Shown here: in pieces, positions 1-6,258 of the stretch
How positions within the stretch are numbered: the stretch's first letter is position 1
Layout of the letters: each line of letters opens with the position of its first letter
Assembly (NCBI GenBank): GCA_031289625.1
Contig: JAITPB010000182.1
Location: 1 to 10,466 of the forward strand
DNA: 10,466 nucleotides
Source: Clostridiales bacterium
GTDB taxonomy: Bacteria > Bacillota > Clostridia > Lachnospirales > WQUN01
Reading direction: 5' to 3'
Notes under the pieces: generated by a model
What the model was told of the DNA's origin: nothing
What the model saw: the letters and a program-made list of their open reading frames with translations, nothing else
The model's database searches: none
Made by a program: the position numbers and the translations under genes

Positions 1-245
1 GTTTAACGCTGGTCTATTATTTTTTTCCAAATGCCTAAGTCTTTTGTAGTCATATTTTTGATACAGTTTTAAGCTTTACAAGACACTAGTCCTGTTTGGT
101 GTGGTGATTTCGCGCCAAATCCAACCATACGGTGTTTTCGTAAATGGACTTCATTTACGAAAAGACAACCTGTATTCAGCCAATAATCCGCTTTTCAGTA
201 ACGCATGATATTGTAACCGCCCGCGCAAGTCAAAAAAAATAATCG
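1..245. other. AT-rich intergenic stretch, no gene recognised
   Basis: No reading frame here has both a convincing start and length. Two short frames are open at the left edge on the plus strand and stop at about 38 and 49, so either could be the last codons of a gene outside the window; neither is recognisable. The only clear structure is the perfect inverted repeat at 135-163, listed separately. A run of A residues at about 232-240 would serve as the T-run of the adjacent hairpin when read on the minus strand. Confidence 0.5.
135..163. repeat. Perfect 12-bp inverted repeat with 5-nt loop
   Basis: The arm TTTTCGTAAATG (135-146) is exactly complementary to CATTTACGAAAA (152-163), with the loop GACTT between them. 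Neither side carries a T-run beyond the stem, so it is not an ordinary intrinsic terminator. It could be an operator for a dimeric regulator or a structured RNA element. The function is unknown; the symmetry itself is read directly. Confidence 0.6.
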
Positions 246-286
246 AAGCCCGTTCTGGATAATTGAAATCAGATACGGGCTTTTTT
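246..286. terminator. Bidirectional intrinsic terminator
   Basis: AAGCCCGT (246-253) pairs with ACGGGCTT (275-282), and weaker TCTG/CAGA pairing extends the stem inward. On the plus strand it runs directly into six T. On the minus strand it is followed, after a short gap, by a run of eight T. It would therefore end transcription from a gene to the left and also from the minus-strand remnants at 294-904. Confidence 0.7.
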
Positions 287-293
287 ATATTCA

Positions 294-428
294 TCAACTG
301 TGACGCTCTGCTGGAGCGCCACTAAACAGATCTGTGTCGCTCTTGTCTTTGACATTGCTCTTATAATCTTCATCTATACATTGCCACTCTTTCAGCGTGA
401 ATATAAAACTTCCCGTCTGAAAGATCAT
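294..428 (-). CDS. Possible small ORF, 44 codons, unknown
   Basis: An ATG at 428 opens a 44-codon frame ending in TGA just before the hairpin at 246-286. The peptide begins MIFQTGSFIFTLKEWQC and ends in GAPAERHS. The frame is open a further ~17 codons upstream without another start, so it may be the tail of a broken gene. There is only a weak ribosome site (TAGG close to the ATG). No family is recognised. Its end next to a terminator and its orientation with the NadE-like remnant are the only support, and it may be non-coding. Confidence 0.22.
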   Translation of the reverse strand: MIFQTGSFIFTLKEWQCIDEDYKSNVKDKSDTDLFSGAPAERHS

Positions 429-460
429 ATGCCTACGCCCTGTAGAATATACGACGACTT

Positions 461-904
461 TTAATTCATTCCAGACAGTTCAGGATATCCATCCATAGGG
501 CAAGCCGACGCGTCGCTGGGCATATGCCAGGCGCCGCGCAGCGATAACGCGGCGGGGCTTACCTTTGACCCATCAGGCAGACAGAAGCGTTTGAATTGAT
601 TGCTGAAAAATCGCGTGTAAAAAAATTTCAGCCAGCCCAAAATCTGCTGCCTGTCATACACGCCCTCAAACACCTTCCTATTGAATTCCAAAAAAAATGC
701 ATCAAAATAAATGAAAGGCTGAAATGGCAGAAAAAAGTGAGAAAAGAATCTTTTTGAATTTTCCTTAACCTGTTGACAGTGGATTTTTTCTTCAACGCTA
801 TTCTCATTTTTATGCCGTGGTAATTTTTTTCTCTCGTCACCACTGGGGCTTGCGATAACGTATTGCTTTTCCAGTTCCTCCCGTGATATGATAGTTTCTG
901 CCAA
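461..904 (-). pseudogene. NAD+ synthetase (NadE) C-terminal remnant
   Basis: This 147-codon frame could only start at a TTG (904) without a ribosome site. Residues 1 to about 55 look like nothing known. From about residue 56 (nucleotide ~740) to the end it resembles the extreme C-terminus of long, glutamine-hydrolysing NAD+ synthetases: GVYDRQQILGWLKFFYTRFF, then QFKRFCLPDGSKV, then LRGAWHMPSDAS. From memory, the family reads close to FFxQQFKRSCLPDGPKV and LSPRGDWRMPSDA. Intact enzymes of this type are about 640 residues, so the glutaminase domain, the ATP-binding SGGxDS motif and most of the synthetase domain are missing. Several normally constant residues have changed (RSC to RFC, GPK to GSK, GDWR to GAWH). 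I infer a truncated, decaying gene copy. The upstream portion overlaps the promoter of the ABC gene. The family assignment rests on remembered motifs. Confidence 0.6.
863..892 (+). promoter_or_regulatory. Candidate promoter of the FHA-ABC gene
   Basis: TTGCTT (863-868) and TATGAT (887-892) are separated by 18 bp, a reasonable sigma-A-type promoter with a weak -35 box. Transcription would start near 899, leaving a leader of about 25 nt that carries the AAGGAG ribosome site. It lies inside the upstream part of the nadE remnant frame on the opposite strand. Confidence 0.4.
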
Positions 905-924
905 ATTTGTGTCAAGGAGTCATC

Positions 925-3249
925 ATGTCCCCACAGGAAACGCGTCATCAGACACTTGTCCGGCCGAAAAACGCCAGCGCGCCCGCTTCTATGTTTTTGA
1001 CGGTATTTGACGGCAGCGCGGATCCCTATGAAATGAATTTAAGCGTTTTCGGCAAGGATATTATCACATTCGGATGGGATCCGGCAAACGATATTGTGCT
1101 GCGCTCAAGGGTTGTTTCGGGGCTGCATGGGCGGTTGATATCGCTCGGCGGCGAATATGCCATTGAGGGTTTGGGCGGTGAAAACGGCCTGCTGTTCCGC
1201 GGCCGCCATTTGAAACGAATGATATTAAATGAAGGCGACGCGATTCAGATTGAGAACTACGTAAACAATGTGCTCTTTTTCTATTCCAAACAGGGCGGCC
1301 AAATTTGGAAAAATTTTATGGTATCCGGCGCGAAAGAAATCACCATTGGCCGGGACGCGTCCTGCGATATACAACTGGAAAACATCCGCGTCTCCGGACA
1401 GCACGCCAAAATCGTATTCAAGCGCGGTCAGTATTATTTAGCCGCGCATAGAACCGCCGGCCCCCTGCTTGTCAACGGCGAAAAAACCGAAGGCTGGCGG
1501 CCTTTGTTTGAAAAAGATTTGCTTTTGGCCGCCAGTGCAAAGATCGTTTTTTCACACGCGAAGATTTTTTATGGCGGCGATGTGTCAGGCATCCGCCTGG
1601 AAGCTTTGGGCGTCACCCAAAAAGTTAAGCGGAGTGGCCAGATCATTTGCAACAGGGTAAGCCTCCGCGTCAACTCTGGCGAATTGGCCGCCATTGCCGG
1701 CGGTTCCGGCGTGGGTAAGACCACTTTGCTGAACTGTCTCAGCGGTTGCAGCCGCCCCGCCAGCGGTAAGGTTTTGCTCAATGGCATTGACCTGTACCGC
1801 CATCTCAACGCGCTCCGTGGCATCATCGGATTTGTCCCGCAGACAGATATTCTGTATGATCGCTTAACGGTTTACGACATGCTGTACTATACGGCAAGGC
1901 TGAGGCTGTCCAGCGAACTTTCCAGCCAGGACTTGCGCGACGTCATCGGGAGTGTACTGGACAGTGTGGATCTTACGGGCAAGTCCAACGAAACCATAAA
2001 AGATTTAAGCCATGGCCAGCGAAAACGCGTCAGCATAGCTGCAGAACTTTTGGCCTCTCCAAGCCTCTTCTTCCTGGACGAACCGGTTTCCGGGCTGGAT
2101 CCCGGCACAGAACGAAGCTTGATGAACACGCTGAAAAAGATCGCCGTGAGCGGGCGCACTGTGATATTGGTCACGCACAGTACATTGCGGCTCGCTTTAT
2201 GTGATAAACTAATCTTCCTGGGCGCGGGGGGGCAGTTGTGTTTTTACGGCTCTTATCCCGAAGCCCTGCGGTTTTTCGGCGTGGATGACATTACAGACGT
2301 CTATGCCGCTGCCGCCGAAAATCCGGAGAAATGGAAAAACCAATATTTGTCTGCCCTGCCCTATGCCGCGGATCAAGATCAAAGAGATGAAATAGAGAAG
2401 CTGCCTGAGCTCAACAACAGCGTGAAGAAAAGCTGGATCCGGCAGACGGTCATTCTGACGCAAAGGCAGCTGCAGCTTTTATGGAATGATAAAATTCGGA
2501 TGCTGTTGATCCTGTTGCAAGCGCCCGCGCTTTCCCTTCTCATTTCCTTTGCCGCTGACGGCAGACAGTTTATCCAGTACAGAATCACGAAGAGCCTATT
2601 GTTTACTTTGTCCTGTTCAGCGTTTTGGATTGGTATGCTCAATTCTCTGCAGGAAATAGGCAAGGAGCGAAGTATACTCTGGCGCGAGTATATGACAGGG
2701 TTGAAACTGAGCGCGTACATATTTTCTAAAGTACTTATCATGGCGTTCATTTGCGCGGTAGAGTCATTTTTGCTGACAACAGTATTTGTCTGCTTGATTG
2801 GCCAGCCCACCAGCGGGGGCGCGTTTCTCCATCCATTTGCGGAGATGCTGATCGCCGTGTTTTTGACGGCGTTGGCGGCCTCGGCCATGGGTCTTTTTGT
2901 TTCCGCCTTTTTTAAAAGCGCGGATAAGGCGGCGATAGCCGCGCCTCTCCTCCTCTTGCCGCAATTGTTGTTTTCAGGGCTTATTTTTAATCTGGAAGGC
3001 GTGACCAGCATATTGTCCTGGTTTGCCGTTTGCCGGTGGTCTATGGAAAGCCTGGGTACGACTGCCAACCTGAATGAATTGGAGATCGCCACGCCGCCCG
3101 GCTTGCCCCGGACGCCCGGCTTTGAAGAGTTTTATCTTTTCGCGGGCGATCATCTTTTTTGGTCTTGGGTACACCTGGAAATTTTCATCCTGGCGTTTTC
3201 CCTGCTTGCAGGGATCGTTCTGCGAAACAGTAAGCTCGAATCCCGATAG
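925..3249 (+). CDS. FHA-domain ABC half-exporter (Rv1747/ABCG type)
   Basis: This 774-residue protein fuses two forkhead-associated domains, an ATPase and a membrane domain. The ATG at 925 is chosen because AAGGAG (914-919) lies 5 nt upstream; an in-frame TTG at 907 has no such site. FHA1 is at about residues 42-112 and FHA2 at about 128-210. FHA2 keeps the phosphothreonine-binding pattern (GR at 142-143, CDI, S157, H160), but FHA1 has Trp51 where Arg is expected. The ATPase shows Walker A GGSGVGKT (259-266), Q306, signature LSHGQ (361-365), Walker B LFFLDE (381-386) and His418. About six membrane helices follow between residues 524 and 767, including the ABCG-like WREY stretch near 586. The order matches mycobacterial Rv1747, an exporter regulated by Ser/Thr kinase phosphorylation. 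It would act as a dimer in the cytoplasmic membrane. The substrate is unknown, and no kinase or phosphatase is in the window. It is monocistronic and convergent with the proline operon. Confidence 0.9.
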   Translation: MSPQETRHQTLVRPKNASAPASMFLTVFDGSADPYEMNLSVFGKDIITFGWDPANDIVLRSRVVSGLHGRLISLGGEYAIEGLGGENGLLFRGRHLKRMILNEGDAIQIENYVNNVLFFYSKQGGQIWKNFMVSGAKEITIGRDASCDIQLENIRVSGQHAKIVFKRGQYYLAAHRTAGPLLVNGEKTEGWRPLFEKDLLLAASAKIVFSHAKIFYGGDVSGIRLEALGVTQKVKRSGQIICNRVSLRVNSGELAAIAGGSGVGKTTLLNCLSGCSRPASGKVLLNGIDLYRHLNALRGIIGFVPQTDILYDRLTVYDMLYYTARLRLSSELSSQDLRDVIGSVLDSVDLTGKSNETIKDLSHGQRKRVSIAAELLASPSLFFLDEPVSGLDPGTERSLMNTLKKIAVSGRTVILVTHSTLRLALCDKLIFLGAGGQLCFYGSYPEALRFFGVDDITDVYAAAAENPEKWKNQYLSALPYAADQDQRDEIEKLPELNNSVKKSWIRQTVILTQRQLQLLWNDKIRMLLILLQAPALSLLISFAADGRQFIQYRITKSLLFTLSCSAFWIGMLNSLQEIGKERSILWREYMTGLKLSAYIFSKVLIMAFICAVESFLLTTVFVCLIGQPTSGGAFLHPFAEMLIAVFLTALAASAMGLFVSAFFKSADKAAIAAPLLLLPQLLFSGLIFNLEGVTSILSWFAVCRWSMESLGTTANLNELEIATPPGLPRTPGFEEFYLFAGDHLFWSWVHLEIFILAFSLLAGIVLRNSKLESR

Positions 3250-3256
3250 CCAGATC

Positions 3257-3292
3257 AAAAGCCTTCACAGGTGATCATCCGTGAAGGCTTTT
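3257..3292. terminator. Bidirectional terminator between ABC gene and proA
   Basis: AAAAGCCTTCAC (3257-3268) pairs perfectly with GTGAAGGCTTTT (3281-3292) around a 12-nt loop. The A-tract on one side and T-tract on the other make it usable from both strands. It lies 7 nt after the ABC stop codon and about 20 nt after the proA stop codon, as expected for convergent genes. Confidence 0.85.
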
Positions 3293-3312
3293 CGTGGTGG
3301 TATGACGCTGCT

Positions 3313-4557
3313 TTATGGCCGTATCTGTCCGCTGCCGTAAATAATATATTTCATTGACGTCAGTTCTTTCAAACCCATCGGCCCCCGGGCGTGCAGTTTT
3401 TGCGTGCTGATGCCGATTTCCGCGCCAAAGCCAAACTCATACCCGTCCGTGAACCGGGTGGAGGCGTTAACATACACCGCCGCCGCGTCCACTTCATGCA
3501 AAAACCGCTGCGCGTTTGTATAATTTTCCGTGATGATCGCTTCCGAATGCCCGGAGGAATGCTTCTGAATATGCGCCAGCGCCTCGTCCGCATCCCGTAC
3601 GATTTTAATCGCGAGGATGAGATCTAAATATTCTGTGTCCCAGTCTTCATCCGTCGCGGGAATACAGCCGGGAATCATCCGGACTGCCGCCGCGTCCCCA
3701 CGCAGCTCCACGTTTTTTTCGCGCAGGGCGGAGCACACGGCGGGCAGGAAAGAGTCTGCGATTTTTTGATGCACAAGCAGTTTTTCGGCGGCGTTGCACA
3801 CGCCTGGCCGCTGCGTCTTGGCGTTGATGATAATGGGGAGCGCCATTTCCGCTTGAGCGGATTCATCCACAAAAATATGGCAGTTGCCCACACCTGTTTC
3901 GATGACAGGGATGGAACTGTTTTCCACGACAGATTGTATCAGTCCCGCGCCGCCTCTGGGGATCAGTAGGTCTACAAATCGATTCAGGCGCATCAATTGC
4001 CGCGCCGTTTCACGCGACGTGTCCATAATCAATTGCAGTACGTGGGGATTCACCCCGCCAGCGCCTAACACATTCCGAAAAATTGACACAATGGCTTCAT
4101 TAGATCGAATCGCTTCTTTGCCGCCCCGCAGGATCACGGCGCTGCCCGCTTTAAAGCACAGCCCAAACGCGTCCGCGGTTACGTTTGGGCGCGCTTCGTA
4201 AATAATGCCGATGACGCCCATAGGGACGCGCTGCTGTCCGACAATCAGCCCATTCGGCAGCGTTTTCATAGACAAAACTTCACCGACGGGATCGGGCAGA
4301 GCCGCCACCTGGCGCAAGCTTTCCGCCATAGACGCTATGCGGCCAGGCGTCAGCGTGAGCCTGTCGATGAATGAGGCTTTGAGGCCGGAAGCCTCTGTCA
4401 GATCCGCGCGGTTCGCCGTCAAAACGGCCTCCTGATTGGCCAAAAGGCTGTCGGCGCATCGCGTTAAAATTTCGCTTTTTGCCTCCGCCGGCAGACGCGC
4501 CAGTTCCGTAGCCGCGTCTTTGGCCTGTTGGCCGATTTGCTCCAAAGTTTCGCTCAA
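3313..4557 (-). CDS. proA: Gamma-glutamyl phosphate reductase
   Basis: ProA reduces glutamate-5-phosphate with NADPH to glutamate-5-semialdehyde, the second step of proline synthesis in the cytoplasm. The 414-residue length is typical of the family. Visible motifs include GVIGIIYEARPNVTADAFGL (115-134), LRGGKEAIRSN (143-153), the LIPRGGAGLIQ stretch (198-208) and the catalytic Cys254 in KTQRPGVCNAAEKLLV. The C-terminal FTDGYEFGFGAEIGIS followed by RGPMGLKELT is also characteristic. The start is a TTG at 4557, because GGAGG (4566-4570) lies 7 nt upstream and no ATG is nearby. It is the last gene of a proB, zinc-ribbon, proA transcription unit, 50 nt after the middle gene, and ends at the shared terminator 3257-3292. 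It appears intact. Confidence 0.97.
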   Translation of the reverse strand: MSETLEQIGQQAKDAATELARLPAEAKSEILTRCADSLLANQEAVLTANRADLTEASGLKASFIDRLTLTPGRIASMAESLRQVAALPDPVGEVLSMKTLPNGLIVGQQRVPMGVIGIIYEARPNVTADAFGLCFKAGSAVILRGGKEAIRSNEAIVSIFRNVLGAGGVNPHVLQLIMDTSRETARQLMRLNRFVDLLIPRGGAGLIQSVVENSSIPVIETGVGNCHIFVDESAQAEMALPIIINAKTQRPGVCNAAEKLLVHQKIADSFLPAVCSALREKNVELRGDAAAVRMIPGCIPATDEDWDTEYLDLILAIKIVRDADEALAHIQKHSSGHSEAIITENYTNAQRFLHEVDAAAVYVNASTRFTDGYEFGFGAEIGISTQKLHARGPMGLKELTSMKYIIYGSGQIRP

Positions 4558-4607
4558 ACGTATCGCCTCCGTAATTTTTTATGTAAAACAAACAAAAAAG
4601 CTAGAAA

Positions 4608-5117
4608 TTAAAATAGCCGGAAATATCGAAGGAGAAGCGTCAGCCAGGCGGCGCCGGCAACCGCGCCCGTAATGATCATTGTTACCCCCAGCTTTTTATA
4701 GCGGCTGAGAATAATCGCGCCCGCGACGATACCCGGTATGCTTAGAATGGACAGCAGAATCATACCGGCCCATAGCCCTGGGCTCGCTTTGCGCGCTTTC
4801 GGCTGTTTTATGACGCTATGAATTTGCATGGGATAAACTTGCGGCATGGATAGCGGTTTATACACTGCCTCTGCTTTAAACTCAAAGTCTTGTATGATGC
4901 GATCTATCCGCTCATCCTTGATTTGTATTTTCGGCAGAGACTTTTTTTTATTTTGTTCTATCCTGCCGTTGAGCGTCAGCAAATCAGGGTCTAAGGAGAG
5001 CGGGCGCTCGCTTTTGGTTTTGCCCGCGAGCAGAGTCCTATCCAAAAATTGTCCGCAATGAGGACATACATCCATACTTTCGTCTAAAAGTCTCGAACAT
5101 TTGCTGCAATAGAGCAT
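4608..5117 (-). CDS. Zinc-ribbon membrane protein, unknown function
   Basis: This 169-residue protein starts at the ATG at 5117, preceded by AAAGGAGG 5 nt upstream; a longer in-frame reading to 5156 would lack this signal. Residues 4-21 form a zinc ribbon with two CxxC knuckles (C4, C7, C18, C21). A polar, Lys-rich linker follows (about 30-112), then two hydrophobic segments at about 115-138 and 143-164 joined by a short basic turn. This layout is common in uncharacterised Firmicutes proteins that open with MxYCxxCG-type ribbons. The gene sits between proB (gap 35 nt) and proA (gap 50 nt) on the same strand, so it is probably co-transcribed with them. Nothing in the sequence gives it an enzymatic role in proline synthesis. 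A sensing or scaffolding role at the membrane is only a guess. Confidence 0.85.
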   Translation of the reverse strand: MLYCSKCSRLLDESMDVCPHCGQFLDRTLLAGKTKSERPLSLDPDLLTLNGRIEQNKKKSLPKIQIKDERIDRIIQDFEFKAEAVYKPLSMPQVYPMQIHSVIKQPKARKASPGLWAGMILLSILSIPGIVAGAIILSRYKKLGVTMIITGAVAGAAWLTLLLRYFRLF

Positions 5118-5152
5118 ATCTTCCTCCTTTGTAAAAATCCGTAAAAATTCCG

Positions 5153-5962
5153 TCAAGATTTGGGCTCCGCGCGGAACAGCGTCCCCACCGGCACGCCGTT
5201 TAAAATATCAAAAATAACGCCTGGTTTTTTTCCAGACGCGATGACGGCGTCGATCCCCGCGGCGCCGACGATTTTTACGGCGTTCATTTTGGTAATCATA
5301 CCGCCCGTGCCTAACGCGGAAACCGGCCCCGAGGCCATGCTCTCCAATTCGTCCGTGACGGAAGAGACTTCCGAGATCAGGCGCGCGTCCGGGTAGACGT
5401 TCGGATCGGCGTCGTACAAACCCGCGATATCGGAAAGAAGGATCAGCAAATCACTATCTGTCAGGCGCGCCACATAGGCCGACAGCGTATCATTATCACT
5501 GACGCTCAAATCCAGCTCATCCGTAGAAACCGTGTCATTTTCGTTGACAATCGGGAGCACGCCCATAGACAGCAAAGCGAAAAAAGTATTTCTGGCGTTT
5601 TCTTTCCGGGCTTCGTCTTCTAAGACGTCCCTTGTTAAAAGAATCTGCGCCACTTGCTGATTGTAAGCGGCAAAAAAATTTTGATAAATTTGCATCAAGA
5701 CCGCCTGCCCAACCGCTGACGCCGCCTGTTTGCCGCGCGTATCCCGCGGACGTTCCGCCAGGCCCAGCCGCTCCGCGCCCACCGCGATCGCGCCGGATGA
5801 AACCAAAATGACTTCCTTGCCCTGATGCCGCAAATCTGTCAAAACCCAGCTCAAATTTTCTAATCTTTGCAGATTGAGGCGTCCGTTCGCATATGTCAAA
5901 GTGGCGGTTCCCACTTTTATGACAATTCTTCCGCGCGTCTTCAGGTTTTCTCGAATCTTCAT
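5153..5962 (-). CDS. proB: Glutamate 5-kinase, short form without PUA domain
   Basis: ProB phosphorylates glutamate with ATP to glutamate-5-phosphate, the committed and usually proline-inhibited step of proline synthesis. It is an amino-acid-kinase fold protein of 269 residues: IVIKVGTATLT (13-23) for phosphate binding, SSGAIAVG (55-62), the glutamate-site NENDTV (140-145) with DNDTLSA (157-162), and GTGGMITK (218-225). The sequence stops right after the kinase domain, so the C-terminal PUA domain of E. coli and B. subtilis ProB (about 365 residues) is absent, as in other short Gram-positive forms. The start at 5962 is chosen because AAAGGG lies 6 nt upstream; the ATG two codons earlier sits directly on the ribosome site. 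It is the first gene of the operon. Confidence 0.96.
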   Translation of the reverse strand: MKIRENLKTRGRIVIKVGTATLTYANGRLNLQRLENLSWVLTDLRHQGKEVILVSSGAIAVGAERLGLAERPRDTRGKQAASAVGQAVLMQIYQNFFAAYNQQVAQILLTRDVLEDEARKENARNTFFALLSMGVLPIVNENDTVSTDELDLSVSDNDTLSAYVARLTDSDLLILLSDIAGLYDADPNVYPDARLISEVSSVTDELESMASGPVSALGTGGMITKMNAVKIVGAAGIDAVIASGKKPGVIFDILNGVPVGTLFRAEPKS

Positions 5963-5984
5963 GAGCATCCCTTTCTTTGAGGGC

Positions 5985-6013
5985 ATTATAGCATAGCGTT
6001 TTTCACGCCGCAA
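5985..6013 (-). promoter_or_regulatory. Promoter of the proB operon
   Basis: Read on the minus strand, TTGCGG (6013-6008) and a perfect TATAAT (5990-5985) are separated by exactly 17 bp, and the TATAAT is preceded by TGC, an extended -10. Transcription would start near 5978, giving a leader of only about 16 nt before the proB ATG. That rules out a T-box or other leader riboswitch. The -35 box lies inside a palindrome, see 6006-6050. Confidence 0.75.
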
Positions 6014-6050
6014 GTTGCGGGCCGCCGCAAATGTTGCGGAGCCGCCGCAA
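6006..6050. repeat. CCGCAA/TTGCGG palindrome cluster, possible operator
   Basis: Two palindromes stand side by side: CCGCAAgTTGCGG (6008-6020) and CCGCAAatgTTGCGG (6025-6039). The ten bases GCCGCCGCAA occur twice at a 20-bp interval (6021-6030 and 6041-6050). The first palindrome contains the -35 box of proB. A lone TTGCGG also lies in the spacer of the divergent hyd promoter (6151-6156). Repeated dimeric half-sites over a -35 box suggest binding by a repressor or activator; its identity cannot be read from the sequence. Confidence 0.5.
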
Positions 6051-6079
6051 AGTTAGCCTCAGGTGTCGAAATAACAAAG

Positions 6080-6122
6080 ATCCAGAATGAAGGGGCCCGT
6101 TTGCATTCCCGCAGCCCTGGAT
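6080..6122. repeat. Interrupted inverted repeat between divergent promoters
   Basis: ATCCAG (6080-6085) pairs with CTGGAT (6117-6122), and inside it GAATG (6085-6089) can pair with CATTC (6104-6108) around a GC-rich loop. It lies between the proB and hyd promoters and upstream of both start sites, so if functional it would act on DNA rather than RNA. It may be chance. Confidence 0.25.
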
Positions 6123-6133
6123 GAAAAATACAC

Positions 6134-6162
6134 TTGAAATTTTAATGACTTTGCGGTATTAT
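6134..6162 (+). promoter_or_regulatory. Promoter of the hyd operon
   Basis: TTGAAA (6134-6139) and TATTAT (6157-6162) are 17 bp apart, a good sigma-A promoter. Transcription would begin near 6169 and produce a leader of about 90 nt before hydC. The spacer contains TTGCGG (6151-6156), the same half-site as in the palindromes at the proB promoter. Confidence 0.65.
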
Positions 6163-6194
6163 ATCTACATATTACATAAAAACCTCAGAATACT

Positions 6195-6212
6195 TTGTTA
6201 AAAAATGCGCAA
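6195..6212. promoter_or_regulatory. Candidate Rex (NADH-sensing repressor) operator
   Basis: The site reads TTGTTAAaaaaTGCGCAA. The clostridial Rex consensus, as I recall it, is TTGTTAA-N4-TTAACAA, and 11 of 14 defined positions match, with a perfect left half. It lies about 25 bp downstream of the inferred transcription start, where a bound repressor would block elongation. Rex control of an NADH-linked hydrogenase would make physiological sense, because Rex releases DNA when NADH is high. The right half is degenerate, so this is a prediction. Confidence 0.4.
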
Positions 6213-6258
6213 TTTTATCTATTCACCCATCAAAACAAGAGCAAGGGAGGAATTAAAC

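Noticed and set aside
628..948. 106-codon minus-strand frame overlapping the ABC start
   Set aside because: It overlaps the nadE-like frame and the ABC promoter and start, has no ribosome site, and shows no family resemblance.
2379..3092. 237-codon minus-strand frame
   Set aside because: It lies wholly antisense to the membrane domain of the ABC gene, has no ribosome site and no family resemblance, while the plus strand shows a continuous known protein.
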